Part shown: positions 16,200 through 25,367 of the stretch, piece after piece
Numbering within the stretch: the first letter of the stretch is position 1
How the letters are laid out: the number at the start of each line of letters is the position of its first letter
Assembly: GCA_902799955.1 (NCBI GenBank)
Contig: CADCCQ010000016.1
Location: forward strand, 1-64,000
Reading direction: 5' to 3'
Length of the DNA stretch: 64,000 bases
Source of the DNA: an uncultured bacterium
GTDB lineage: Bacteria; Verrucomicrobiota; Kiritimatiellia; RFP12; UBA1067
Notes under the pieces: generated by a model
What the model saw: the letters and a program-made list of their open reading frames with translations, nothing else
Database searches by the model: none
What the model was told of the DNA's origin: nothing
Made by a program: the position numbers and the translations under genes

Positions 16200-17231
16200 C
16201 TATTCGCCCGTCGCGGCATATCTGCCGACGAGGGCGTCCACCATCTTCTTAGGCACGGCAAAAGCCGTGCCGTGCCGGATGCCCCTCGGGAAGCTGACTT
16301 CCGACGACGCGTCGCGCCACGTCTTCCCGCCGTCGATCGACTTCACGGCCCCGTAGCGGTGTTTCATGTAGCAGTCGAAATACACGTATATCGCGTTGCC
16401 GACAATCAGCGGGCTCGGGCCTTCCACCCAGTCGCGCGTGAAGTTGATCGGCGCGGAAATCGCCTTGCCCTCCCATGGCTCCTCAAGGCTGTCCGTCCAG
16501 ACCGTGCGGATGTTCTTCTCTGCCGGATGCCCCGGCCCGGTGTTGTCGTTCTCGTTCTTTACGGTCATGAGCCACCTGCCGCCGACGCGCACAAGCGCCG
16601 CGTCGATTGCGCTGAAGTCGGGGTTGAACCACAGCCGAGTCGGCGAGAAGCTCTTCCAGTCCTTCGTCGTAGTGACGTAGATGCGGTGGTTTGACTTCCC
16701 CTTCTGGTTCACTCCGTCGCCGCTGTGGCGTCCGGGGATCGACGTCGCCCAGTAGATGTAGAAAAGCCCGCCGGCTGGGTCGTACGTCACCTCCGGCGCC
16801 CAACAGTTCCGCGCCGCCGGCTCGTGCGCCATGACGGGTATCTCCTGCTGTGCGCTCCATTCGACAAGATCCTTCGAAGTGGCGTGCCCGATGACGCGCT
16901 CTCCCCAGCCCGTCGTCCAGACGACGTGGAACGTCCCGTCCGGCCCGCGGCAGATGGAAGGGTCGCGCAGCAGCTTCGCCTTTCCGACCTCGGGCACGAG
17001 GAAAGGCCTCTCGCCGTTGAGGGCGGTCCACTTGAGCCCGTCGTATGAATACGCGAGCCTCATTCCGGCGGCCTCGCCCCTGCGCCTGCCGTGCCCCTTG
17101 TCGCTGAAGTACGCGAACAGGTACGCATCGTCCTGCGTGTAGCCGGTCGGCATACCGTCGGCAAACGACGAAACAGACGCCGCGCAGACGGCGAGGATTA
17201 CGGAACTTGCGAAGTTAGCGATGTTTTTCAT
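16200..17231 (-). CDS. GH43-like five-bladed beta-propeller, secreted
   Basis: A 343-residue exported protein with the signal peptide MKNIANFASSVILAVCAASVSSFA. Propeller signatures include KLLRDPSICRGPDGTFHVVW, NCWAPEVTYDPAGGLFYIYW and FSAIDAALVRVGGRWLM, typical of GH43-type arabinofuranosidases/xylosidases. The WAPEV segment is a hallmark, but I cannot assign all three acidic residues with certainty. A promoter with TTGCAA and TATAAT lies upstream, and AAGGAAATAAAGG precedes the start. Confidence 0.75.
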   Translation of the reverse strand: MKNIANFASSVILAVCAASVSSFADGMPTGYTQDDAYLFAYFSDKGHGRRRGEAAGMRLAYSYDGLKWTALNGERPFLVPEVGKAKLLRDPSICRGPDGTFHVVWTTGWGERVIGHATSKDLVEWSAQQEIPVMAHEPAARNCWAPEVTYDPAGGLFYIYWATSIPGRHSGDGVNQKGKSNHRIYVTTTKDWKSFSPTRLWFNPDFSAIDAALVRVGGRWLMTVKNENDNTGPGHPAEKNIRTVWTDSLEEPWEGKAISAPINFTRDWVEGPSPLIVGNAIYVYFDCYMKHRYGAVKSIDGGKTWRDASSEVSFPRGIRHGTAFAVPKKMVDALVGRYAATGE

Positions 17232-17271
17232 TTTGACAACACCTTTATTTCCTTTTCACGTTCTTGTGAAC

Positions 17272-17301
17272 ATTATAGCACGCCCCCCATAAAATTTGCA
17301 A
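17272..17301 (-). promoter_or_regulatory. promoter of GH43-like gene
   Basis: On the minus strand TTGCAA (17301-17296) and TATAAT (17277-17272) are 18 bp apart, giving a leader of about 35 nt with a Shine-Dalgarno. Confidence 0.65.
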
Positions 17302-17420
17302 GAAATTATTGCGATTTTTGGCAACGACGCATCCATACAATTCATCACCGCCCCCTCTGATGATGGGAGACAACTTCTCTCAAACAACGCCTTCGACAGC
17401 GGGCAACCGCCCGTAGATTC

Positions 17421-17442
17421 AAAAACGCCGCGTAACGCGGCG
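17421..17442 (-). terminator. rho-independent terminator of the triple-fusion gene
   Basis: Minus-strand CGCCGCG-TTA-CGCGGCG (17442-17426) is a perfect 7-bp stem followed by TTTTT (17425-17421). Confidence 0.8.
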
Positions 17443-17452
17443 AGAAGAAAAA

Positions 17453-17486
17453 GTTGTCTTTGCAAGTTGTTTCCGTTGTTTCCAAA
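17453..17486 (+). repeat. dispersed GTTG repeat, copy 1
   Basis: GTTG occurs at 17453, 17466 and 17475 (spacings 13 and 9), with a perfect GTTGTTTCC tandem duplication at 17466-17483. The same 13/9 spacing recurs at 60511-60541 and, inverted, at 60397-60427. Confidence 0.75.
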
Positions 17487-17525
17487 TACGTGCAGACGAA
17501 AATGCAGACAAGCACTTTACCCCTG

Positions 17526-20500
17526 CTACCAGCCATGCCTGGCGGCGAAGTCCATGTAGCGGTCCCAGTCGTATGGGTCGAGGGAATGCTTGCCGGGACG
17601 CAGGTGGTACGAGACGCTTCCCTCCTGCTGCTTCTCGCCCGGAGCGGGGAATCTTTCCGCAATGAGCCCCCTTCTGCCGTACAGTTCCCACGCGGGCGAC
17701 GCAAGCTTCGCGCTCCACCACTCGCCGGGCTGTCCACACCAGTGGTCCTCGGACGCGGAGGCGACGCAGAGCAGCCGCGGCGCGACGAGGGCGAGCAACT
17801 CGTGCTGGTCGAAGTCCATCGTCATCTCCTTGCCGCCGTACTTCTTCGGGTAGTTGCCGCAGTACCAGTTCGGGAAGTACTTCGGGATGGACGCGATGTC
17901 CTCGCTCTTCGGAAGGCGGATGTGGTTGAGCTTCGCGCCATGCGCCCCGGAATTGTTGGAGCAGACGAGCGCGAAACGCCTGTCGGTCACGCCCGTCCAG
18001 ATCGCGGTCTTGCCGCCGCGCGAATGGCCGACGATTCCGACGCGCGTGGCGTCGATGGCCGGTTCCGTCTCGATCCAGTCCATCACGCGACTCGCCGCCC
18101 ACGCCCACGCGGAGATCGTGCCCCACGATTCGTCCGTGCGCGCCTCGGGCTTCTCCACGCACGTGAACACGCCCTGCGCAAATCCTGTGTTCACCTCCGT
18201 CGCGATGTCCTCGGTGAGGAAGCCGATCGTCGCGTAGCCGCGTCCGACAATCTGCTCCACCGGCCAGCACACGCTTGTGATCACGTGGTCGGCCCCCACC
18301 TTCGAACGACTCTTCAGGCAAATGCTCACGAACGCCGGAACCGGCTTTTGCGCCTTGGGAATGTAGACGGTGAACGGGAACGAGAACTTTCCGAGCGGCC
18401 CGTCGAACTCCGCGCGGACGAGTTTCCGCACGGCCTTGCCGTCCATCACGGGACGCTCGTCGTACACCTTGAACGAAATGCGCTTCCGCTCGTCCAACAC
18501 GGCGGGACGGCGTCCGTAAACATCCTTCTGGAATCGCTCCAGCAGTTCCGGCGCGCGGGCCTTCTCCCACGCCTCCTTCGTCTTCACCTCTTCGCCCGCA
18601 AACGTCCGCATCAGCTCCGGCACGTTCTCCGGCTCGGGAATGTTCGTGTCAACGGCCCTGAAGTGGAACTCCACCATTGCGGACGTCACCGGCTTCTTGA
18701 ACTTCACGGCGAGGCGGCGCGGGCGTCCATCCGGCGGCGTGTTCTGCGTTTTGCCCGCCACCCAGATCGCCCATTTCCCCTCAGGCGCGTCCTTCGCGAC
18801 CGGCTTGTCGCCTCGTCCGTTGTCCATCGTGCGCACGTCCCATTCCCATTCGCCGCCGGAAACCTCGACATCGACGGCAAGACGTCCCTTCTTGCCGACG
18901 AATTCAAACCCCGGACCTTGCTGTCGTACGCTTGCTGTCACATCGGCCGTCGCCGCCCTGCCATCCACGCCGACCAATGTCGTCAGCGGGTCGTCGAACG
19001 CCGTCGGTTCCTTGAAGTCGACTTCATCGCGGATCGTCACGGTCTGTGCCGCACGATCGTAGATGAACTTGCGGTGGAGACGCTTGAGCGTTTTCGATGG
19101 ATACGCGCCCGTCAGGTCGAACACGACCGTGTCGCGGTTCGGCCTGAATTCCGTGCGGATGATCCGTGCGGCGTAGCGGCGTCCCAGCCCCTGCAACACG
19201 CCGGGACGCGGTACGGGATGTCCGAAGCTGTTCAGCACCTCGGAATCGTAGCGCCGCGACGAGAACGTGCGCCGCGAGTAGAGTTCACCGCCCACGTCGC
19301 CGCACAGCACATCGCCGCCGAGTGAGATCGCGTACGAGCCCACGTCGTTGTGGTTGTGGAGTTCGGCGTTGTGTCCGCCCTTCACGCCCAGGGCGATGCC
19401 TTCCTTCCCGCCACCGGGCCGCATCAGGTACACCTGCGATTGCGGGAACACGCTCCGTACGGGCAACGGGGCTGGTGAGACAACAAGCGTACTACAACAA
19501 GATTTCGCCCTGCCTTCATGCTGTCGTACGCTTGCTGTCCCAACTTGCTGTTGTATGCTTGTTATCCCACCTTGCTGTCGTACGCTTGCTGTCCCACCTT
19601 GCTGTTGTATGCTTGCCGTCCCAAACACGCGCAACGCAATGAACGCACATGCCGGGCACGGACTGAAACTCGCGGAGTCTCCCTTGTTGAGCGACAGCGG
19701 TCCCACACCCGAACCGGGAACCACCTTCGGCCAGAACCTGTGGCATAGGTCGAGAAGCGAAAGGTCGGGCGCACCGCCACCGTCCGCGAAATGCGGCGAA
19801 AGACCGTTCTCCAACTGGAAGTTCACGGCGTATGCGGCGACGGTCGCCGCCATCGGCAAATCGAGCGTCACGAATCCGCCGGTGGCCTGTTCTGCCATCG
19901 CGCGCAGCGCGACGTAGTGTCCGAAACCGTAGTTCCAGTAGCCCATTCCCTCTGAACAGTAGCCGTCGCGTCCGAATCCCTGGAAGTAGTGGGGCATCGC
20001 CCGTTCGACCGCCTCAAGACACTCCGCCCGCTCGCGGCGGCTGTCGAGGATTGCGAGGGCGGCGCCGACGCATCCGGCGTGACACACTGGCGACCAGTTG
20101 GTCCTTGCGAAGAACCACCAGAGCGGATCGCCACCGCCGCCCTTGGCGAGCGACGGATTACGGCACGCCGCAAGGTACAGATCCAGGACGCGTTTGCGGC
20201 ATTCCAACTTCGCCCGCGCCACCAGTTCCGGCGGCAGGACGTCCGCGAACCAGTTGGCCGCATACGCGACGATCCACGCCCTGTTCGCGCTGAAGAGACA
20301 GATCACCGGCTGGCCCTTGACGAATGCTAGATCCTTGGTGTCAGTGGCGGGGATCGTCCACACCTTCTCGTCGAGGATCGACTCGAGGTAGCGGCGAATC
20401 TCCGGCACGAAGCGTCCCTTCCATTCAAGCGCCTCCGCCACCATGAAGAGATTGAGGCGGTACGCCTTGCGGAAGTACGGCGTCTCGTAACGCACCCTGT

Positions 20501-21821
20501 TGCCCGTGCGGGAGAAGTCGCGGTAGAGGTCGTCGGACAGTTCGTCGATCTTCGCGCCGACCAGCTTTTCCGCCGATGCGATGATCGCGGCTGCGGCGGG
20601 GTCTTTCGCAAGCGGCGCCCACGCCGCGCGGTCGCACGGACGCGGCGCCGGCGTGCAGGGCCTTTCCGGCAGGCGCGCAGCGATCTGGTCCACGCGCGAG
20701 ACGTGCGCAAGCGCATACCGGCGCAGCTCCGTCGCAGCCAGCAGATAGCCGCCCGCGCCGTACGTCTCGGTCGAGTCGGGGCCGAAGTTCTTCACCGGAC
20801 TTTCCCCGATCGGCTGTACCCACCCGAACTTGCCGTCCTCACCGACGCAGCGACACATCGCCGCCCACGCCCGTTCGATGCAGGGGATGTACGTCGCCTC
20901 GTCAAGTACGCCGTTGTTCACGCCCCAGGCGAGCGCGTAGCAGAAGAACGCGCTCGCACTCATCTCCGGCGCGTCGGGGTTCTTTCCGTCGAGGAGGCTG
21001 GCGGACCACGCCCCGTCCGCGCGCTGGATCGTCCGCACCTTCGCGCACATCTCCTTGAACAGCGCCGTGAACCACCGCCGTTCCGCGCTGTCCGTGGGAA
21101 GCTCGCGGATGACGAGCGGGAGGCCGGCGAGGACCCATCCGTTCCCGCGTCCCCAGAAGAGCTTTTTGCCACCGGGAGTCGTCCGCCCCACATACCGCGC
21201 GTCTCGCCAGAAGAGATGATCCTCGCGGTCGTAGAGGTGGTCGTAGGTGGCACGGTACTCGCCCATCATGAAATCGAGGTATTTTTGCTCGCCCGTGATC
21301 GCCGCGAGCTTTGCCCACACGGGCGGGGACATGAAGAGCGCGTCGCACCAGTACCAGCGCCGCCTGTTCTGGACGACGCGCTCGCCTTCGCGGCGGGCGA
21401 GCGGCGCATCGACATGCGCCGCCATGAACGCGTCGAGTTCCGTGCGCACGGACGCCACGACCGCATCATCGCGCTCCGCGCGCGCGATGTCGAGCCAGGC
21501 TTGTCCAATGCAGTGCGTGTTACCCACGTCGGCGTCGCGCTTCTCGAACTTCCAGCCGTACGTGCGCCCCTCCTCGCGGATTGCGTCGATGTACCTGCGC
21601 TCTCCCGTCGCACGCGCGAACTCCGCCAGCCCGGCGTAGAACGCGCCATAGCTCCAGTCGCGGTGGTTGGCGCGCTTCGGATGCGCCAGCATCCAGTCCG
21701 CCACCTTCACGCCGTTGGACGCAATCGTCGCGGCGTCGAACGAGGCGCACACGGCGCCTTCCGCCGTACACGCCGCATACACCGCCAACAACGCAATCCC
21801 GAAAAACTTCATTGTCTTCAT
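17526..21821 (-). CDS. triple fusion: GH105 unsaturated uronyl hydrolase, heparinase II/III-like lyase, CE15 glucuronoyl esterase
   Basis: A 1431-residue exported protein with the signal peptide MKTMKFFGIALLAVYAACTAEG. Residues about 30-380 are GH105-like (NHRDWSYGAFYAGLAEF, CDALFMSPPVWAKLA, FWGRGNGWVLAGLPLV). Residues about 400-1090 are heparinase II/III-like (GYCSEGMGYWNYGFGHYVAL, HNAELHNHNDVGSYAISLGG, FSSRRYDSEVLNSFGHPVP). Residues about 1100-1431 are CE15 (catalytic Ser in GIVGHSRGGKTAIWTG, ASEDHWCGQPGEWWSA, His in LRPGKHSLDPYDWDRY). Together these could cleave a uronic-acid backbone, remove the unsaturated end sugar and hydrolyse glucuronate esters. The lyase contains a 27-nt in-frame repeat array (19517-19624). 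AAGGAGAG precedes the ATG, and the gene follows its neighbour by 13 nt. Confidence 0.85.
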   Translation of the reverse strand: MKTMKFFGIALLAVYAACTAEGAVCASFDAATIASNGVKVADWMLAHPKRANHRDWSYGAFYAGLAEFARATGERRYIDAIREEGRTYGWKFEKRDADVGNTHCIGQAWLDIARAERDDAVVASVRTELDAFMAAHVDAPLARREGERVVQNRRRWYWCDALFMSPPVWAKLAAITGEQKYLDFMMGEYRATYDHLYDREDHLFWRDARYVGRTTPGGKKLFWGRGNGWVLAGLPLVIRELPTDSAERRWFTALFKEMCAKVRTIQRADGAWSASLLDGKNPDAPEMSASAFFCYALAWGVNNGVLDEATYIPCIERAWAAMCRCVGEDGKFGWVQPIGESPVKNFGPDSTETYGAGGYLLAATELRRYALAHVSRVDQIAARLPERPCTPAPRPCDRAAWAPLAKDPAAAAIIASAEKLVGAKIDELSDDLYRDFSRTGNRVRYETPYFRKAYRLNLFMVAEALEWKGRFVPEIRRYLESILDEKVWTIPATDTKDLAFVKGQPVICLFSANRAWIVAYAANWFADVLPPELVARAKLECRKRVLDLYLAACRNPSLAKGGGGDPLWWFFARTNWSPVCHAGCVGAALAILDSRRERAECLEAVERAMPHYFQGFGRDGYCSEGMGYWNYGFGHYVALRAMAEQATGGFVTLDLPMAATVAAYAVNFQLENGLSPHFADGGGAPDLSLLDLCHRFWPKVVPGSGVGPLSLNKGDSASFSPCPACAFIALRVFGTASIQQQGGTASVRQQGGITSIQQQVGTASVRQHEGRAKSCCSTLVVSPAPLPVRSVFPQSQVYLMRPGGGKEGIALGVKGGHNAELHNHNDVGSYAISLGGDVLCGDVGGELYSRRTFSSRRYDSEVLNSFGHPVPRPGVLQGLGRRYAARIIRTEFRPNRDTVVFDLTGAYPSKTLKRLHRKFIYDRAAQTVTIRDEVDFKEPTAFDDPLTTLVGVDGRAATADVTASVRQQGPGFEFVGKKGRLAVDVEVSGGEWEWDVRTMDNGRGDKPVAKDAPEGKWAIWVAGKTQNTPPDGRPRRLAVKFKKPVTSAMVEFHFRAVDTNIPEPENVPELMRTFAGEEVKTKEAWEKARAPELLERFQKDVYGRRPAVLDERKRISFKVYDERPVMDGKAVRKLVRAEFDGPLGKFSFPFTVYIPKAQKPVPAFVSICLKSRSKVGADHVITSVCWPVEQIVGRGYATIGFLTEDIATEVNTGFAQGVFTCVEKPEARTDESWGTISAWAWAASRVMDWIETEPAIDATRVGIVGHSRGGKTAIWTGVTDRRFALVCSNNSGAHGAKLNHIRLPKSEDIASIPKYFPNWYCGNYPKKYGGKEMTMDFDQHELLALVAPRLLCVASASEDHWCGQPGEWWSAKLASPAWELYGRRGLIAERFPAPGEKQQEGSVSYHLRPGKHSLDPYDWDRYMDFAARHGW
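18917..18941 (-). repeat. isolated copy of the 27-nt repeat in the fusion gene
   Basis: This stretch repeats the core of the 19517-19624 unit almost exactly and is translated as TASVRQQG, some 190 residues further along the protein (ATADVTASVRQQGPGFEF). Confidence 0.75.
19517..19624 (-). repeat. 27-nt tandem repeat, 4 units, in the fusion gene
   Basis: Four consecutive 27-bp units start at 19517, 19544, 19571 and 19598. They encode nine-residue repeats of the type GTASVRQQG/GTASIQQQG. A further inverted copy of the unit lies at 19479-19501, forming an imperfect hairpin with the first unit. Confidence 0.9.
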
Positions 21822-21834
21822 TGTCGACTCTCCT

Positions 21835-24612
21835 TCAGTCGGACACCACGACCTCCAGCACACCGCGCGCGTTCACTGGGATTTCCACGACAATGGCACG
21901 ACACTCGGGGATATATTCAAACTTGGCAGAAGCGCCAGCGAAGAGAACGCATTGCGGCTTCGCCACACGCGTCACCACAACCTTTGACGGCGTCTGTGGC
22001 CACGCCGTGATACGGCAGCGCAACGCTCCCTTCTCCGGTGCAAGCGCCTCCACTTCGCCCGCCGCATGCACAAGCGCCGGCGCGCCGCCATCTGCACGCG
22101 CAAGCGCACGCAGCGAATAGAACGGCACCTTCACATATTCGGCGAAGTTCTCCTGCACAGTGCCAGGGTTGATCGGAATCGGGTAACGAGACTGGTGTTC
22201 AATGTTCCAGGAGTCGGGCAGCAGACCCACGAAGCGCGGCTCTGCCGCCGTGTGGTTCTGCCGTGCGCCGGAAACCGTGATCCCCGTCGCAATGTTACGC
22301 CAGAATTTTCGCGCCTTGTCATCGGGTTCGATCCGCGCAAGGTCCCACAGAGCGGCCGAATAGACGAGGCCGCACCACTGCACGGGACGCCCGATCCAGT
22401 TCGGCGCCACCCAGTGCGTCGCACCCATCACCGCGCACGTAGCGTAAAGGCCCACCGGCTTCGCGTCCGCGCCGAAGTCGAACGGCGGCGGCACGAGGTA
22501 CACCATCGAGAGTCCGCCGTACGCCCAGTGCCGTGCCTCGCGGAGGTAGGCGGGGTCCGGCTTCAGGAGGTAGGCGAGCGTGTAGAGCCTGACGAGGTGC
22601 GCCGAGGCCATGATGTCCGGCGTGTGGAGCGGCATCTCCCACGGCTGCGCGCCACGCGGCACAGTGCCGTGGTAGAGCGCCGTCACCTTGTCCACGATCG
22701 CAAGCGCCTTTGCGATCTCCGCTTCGTCGCCGCTCCACGTGGCCGCCGAGAGGAGTCCGTCAAGCGCCATTGCAGTGTAGCCGTTACAGTGGTCCGCGCC
22801 GAGCGTCGCGCCGAAGTCGGGCTTGCCGGGCTGCGGCTTCCAGGTGCGTTTTCCGCTGGCAAGCGTGACGTTGCCGCTCTTGAGATCCGCGTCTTTGCGT
22901 GCAAGATACGCAGGCACGTCGCCCGCGACAAGAACGGGCGCGGGACGTCGCACGTGCGAGACGCCCGTGAAGCCCACGGCGCGTTTCGGCACGGCGGCGA
23001 GGACCTCGGCGGCGACCGAGCGCAGACGCGCGGCAAGCTTCCTGTCGCCCTTCGGCTCGCGGTCGAGCGCGGACGCAAGATGCTGCATGAGGACGGGCGC
23101 GTCCGCTACGAGCGACGACTTGAAGCTCCCGCCGATGGCGTGCTTGAACTTCACGCCTTCGCGGATGGCCGAATCGAGCCAGCCTTGCGCAAGCTGTTCA
23201 AGCGCGGCCGTCTGGTCGATCTTGTCGGGCTTCAGAAGCGTTTTGCCTGAAAGCCATGCCTCGATGGCGTCGGCGACGCTCTCCCCTTCACCGGCCTTGA
23301 ACAGCGCCAAGTGTTCAAGTTTACGGAGGGGCACGCTCTCGTACACGTCAAGCTCCGACTCGCTACGGGCCGGTCCCACGGCGGGCGCCCAGAACGCAAG
23401 CAGATGTCCGCCGCTCTTGAACAGACGGTCGGGCGTGTCAAAAACGGTCGCGCATTGTGAAGGCCCCGCACCTTTCTTCTTGATCTTTTCAATCTCCATC
23501 CACAACGCGGCAAACCAGCTGCCGTCCTTCGTGAACACGGCCATCGGCGCGCTCAGGCGGTACTCGGCCGGTATCAGGCGGTTGTGCTCGTGCGTGCGGA
23601 TTTCCTTCATGTTGGACGACGGTTCGTCGTCAAGGTACTCCACTCCCGCGAGCATCGCCTGGTGCTTGTGTCCGTTCGAGGCCCGATCGACGAAAAGCGT
23701 CAACGCCGGCACGTGCAGCGCCTTCGCCGGTTCGCCGTTGTCTTTGGACATCTCGGCCTCAATGCGCGTGAGTACGACCAGGGCATCGTTCGCCTTGTCC
23801 GTCATGAAGTGTCGACGAATCCACCATCTGCGTCCGTCAGCATCTGTCGTCGTTACTTCTGTCGAGATCCCGCCGTCCGAATTCACCTGTCCGTTCATCT
23901 TCGCCTTCGACCAGTCGAGCGTACGCACCTTGCCCGCCTTGTCAACATAGACGAACGGCTCCTCCGGCAAGTTCTCCACCGTCTTGCCGCGCGAGATGAA
24001 CCGGAACGCGCCGATGCGGTCGGGATCGTGTCGCAGTTCCCATCCCTTGCCCTTGAGGACAAGCGGCGTCGAGGCGGGAATCACGAGCGGCGGAACCTTC
24101 TGCGGCGCATAGCTCCAGAGCGGCTTGCGCCATTCCATCGTGAGGTTCTTCACCGTGAACGTCTCGTTGCTGCCGGGCGGCGGGTCGAGTCGGAAGTGAC
24201 AGGGGCCTTTCAGGTTGAAGGGAACGGCCCCCCGCGTCGCGAAGCGGGTGTAGGGCGGATTGCCCACGGGGTACAGGCGGCACGACATCTTCTCCGTGAA
24301 TGGTCGGCCGGCTGGGGCGAAGAAGAGCTGCCAGCTGTTCGCTCGCGATGTCGGCGCACACTCCATTGTGAACGTCATGCGCCGCGGTTCGGCGGGAACG
24401 GCGGAGATTTCGACTGTCGGGCCGAAGAACCACGGGTCTTCGCCGTTGATCGCAAAGGAAAGCCCCTTCTCGGATGAAACCACGTTCAAGACATGGTGCG
24501 GATTCCCCCATCCGTGCCTTCCCGTGAAATCTGCAATCAACTGCTCGGCGCCACTAGCCGCCCCCGTAAGCGCGACGGACGCCACAACAAGAAACATGTG
24601 CATTGTTTTCAT
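21835..24612 (-). CDS. large secreted protein, alpha/alpha-toroid-like, unknown
   Basis: A 925-residue exported protein with the signal peptide MKTMHMFLVVASVALTGAASGAEQ. The first 330 residues look like beta sandwiches (LIADFTGRHGWGNPHHVLNV; RRWWIRRHFMTDKANDALVVL). The second half is helical and reminiscent of (alpha/alpha) toroid enzymes (NGYTAMALDGLLSAA, TPDIMASAHLVRLYTLAYLL, LYATCAVMGATHWVAP). I recognise no CAZy family with confidence; the context suggests a lyase or hydrolase acting with the downstream fusion (13 nt gap). The ATG at 24612 has a -10 box 7 nt upstream and no Shine-Dalgarno, so the transcript may be leaderless. Confidence 0.75.
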   Translation of the reverse strand: MKTMHMFLVVASVALTGAASGAEQLIADFTGRHGWGNPHHVLNVVSSEKGLSFAINGEDPWFFGPTVEISAVPAEPRRMTFTMECAPTSRANSWQLFFAPAGRPFTEKMSCRLYPVGNPPYTRFATRGAVPFNLKGPCHFRLDPPPGSNETFTVKNLTMEWRKPLWSYAPQKVPPLVIPASTPLVLKGKGWELRHDPDRIGAFRFISRGKTVENLPEEPFVYVDKAGKVRTLDWSKAKMNGQVNSDGGISTEVTTTDADGRRWWIRRHFMTDKANDALVVLTRIEAEMSKDNGEPAKALHVPALTLFVDRASNGHKHQAMLAGVEYLDDEPSSNMKEIRTHEHNRLIPAEYRLSAPMAVFTKDGSWFAALWMEIEKIKKKGAGPSQCATVFDTPDRLFKSGGHLLAFWAPAVGPARSESELDVYESVPLRKLEHLALFKAGEGESVADAIEAWLSGKTLLKPDKIDQTAALEQLAQGWLDSAIREGVKFKHAIGGSFKSSLVADAPVLMQHLASALDREPKGDRKLAARLRSVAAEVLAAVPKRAVGFTGVSHVRRPAPVLVAGDVPAYLARKDADLKSGNVTLASGKRTWKPQPGKPDFGATLGADHCNGYTAMALDGLLSAATWSGDEAEIAKALAIVDKVTALYHGTVPRGAQPWEMPLHTPDIMASAHLVRLYTLAYLLKPDPAYLREARHWAYGGLSMVYLVPPPFDFGADAKPVGLYATCAVMGATHWVAPNWIGRPVQWCGLVYSAALWDLARIEPDDKARKFWRNIATGITVSGARQNHTAAEPRFVGLLPDSWNIEHQSRYPIPINPGTVQENFAEYVKVPFYSLRALARADGGAPALVHAAGEVEALAPEKGALRCRITAWPQTPSKVVVTRVAKPQCVLFAGASAKFEYIPECRAIVVEIPVNARGVLEVVVSD

Positions 24613-24656
24613 GTTGGGAATTATACCACAAATTCCTGCCGCCGCGCAAGCGGCGG
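24613..24656 (-). promoter_or_regulatory. leaderless-type promoter with overlapping inverted repeat
   Basis: TATAAT lies at 24625-24620 on the minus strand, 7 nt before the ATG at 24612. The candidate -35 (TTGCGC, 24649-24644) is inside a perfect inverted repeat CCGCCG-N6-CGGCGG (24639-24656), a plausible operator. There is no T-tract, so it is less likely to be a terminator. Confidence 0.5.
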
Positions 24657-24658
24657 AC

Positions 24659-25334
24659 TTAGCGCGCGACGGAATCATGCGCCGACGACGTTACAAAAGA
24701 CACCGGGCCGAGGAGGCCGGAAGGCAGGAGCTTGTCCGTCTGCGTCCAGTGCTTCCACGTCGTGAACGTGTGGCGTCCGGTCGGGGAAGTCCAGCCGTCC
24801 TTCACCCACTGCGGAATCTCCTTTATCCCCGGCTCGTTGAGCTTCTGCCAGCCGTGCCAACGCATTTCCCATTTGCAGTCCTCCGGGTAGAGGACGTCGT
24901 CACCGATGAGGCGGTTGGGCCAGAGGTTGGTGACCTTGACTTCTAGGTCGATGCGGTCTTGCCGCTGGCCTCTCGTCGCGCAGGCATCATACCCGTATCC
25001 TTCAGAAAGGTCGACCTCCGAGCCGCTTTGCCTCGTTGTGGGCATGGCGCAGCACTTCGAACCATTCGCGCGAGCCGAACCGGACGTCGCCCGGCGGGAT
25101 GTCGCATCCCACGTCGAAGATCTGCACGCCTCCCAGGCCGGCCTTGGCGATCTCCTCGAAGTCGCGCGTGATGCCTTCCTTCGTGACGTTGCCGTTCATG
25201 AGGTGGTACCACGTCTGCGGCTTCGCGGAGTCGGGCGGACTGCGGAACCCGCCCTCCAGCGAAAGCGCCCCGCCGGCGGACAAGTTGCACATGGCCGCTG
25301 CGGTCAGAACAGCAGCAAGGATTTTCATGCTCAT
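24659..25334 (-). pseudogene. GH106 alpha-L-rhamnosidase remnant with internal deletion
   Basis: The first part (25334 to about 25005) has a signal peptide and the GH106 N-terminus: RSPPDSAKPQTWYHLMNGNV, TKEGITRDFEEIAKAGLGGV, GDVRFGSREWFEVLRHA. The last part, in another frame (about 24985 to 24659), is the GH106 C-terminus: LEVKVTNLWPNRLIGDDVLY, TSPTGRHTFTTWKHW, DKLLPSGLLGPV. Intact family members are about 900-1100 residues, so most of the catalytic core is missing. It lies immediately downstream of the GH78 gene, suggesting loss of one of two rhamnosidases. Confidence 0.88.
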
Positions 25335-25367
25335 TGCATCACGCCATTTCTTTGATTCCCGCCTTCT

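Larger units (their letters stand above)
17232..17525. other. intergenic region between GH43-like gene and triple fusion
   Basis: This 294-nt region holds the promoter of the GH43-like gene at 17272-17301, the terminator of the fusion gene at 17421-17442, and one copy of a GTTG-based repeat at 17453-17486 that also bounds the element in the methyltransferase gene. No gene is seen. Confidence 0.6.

Noticed and set aside
17454..19325. 623-codon plus-strand frame opposite the triple fusion
   Set aside because: Shadow; the minus strand has clear CE15 and lyase motifs.
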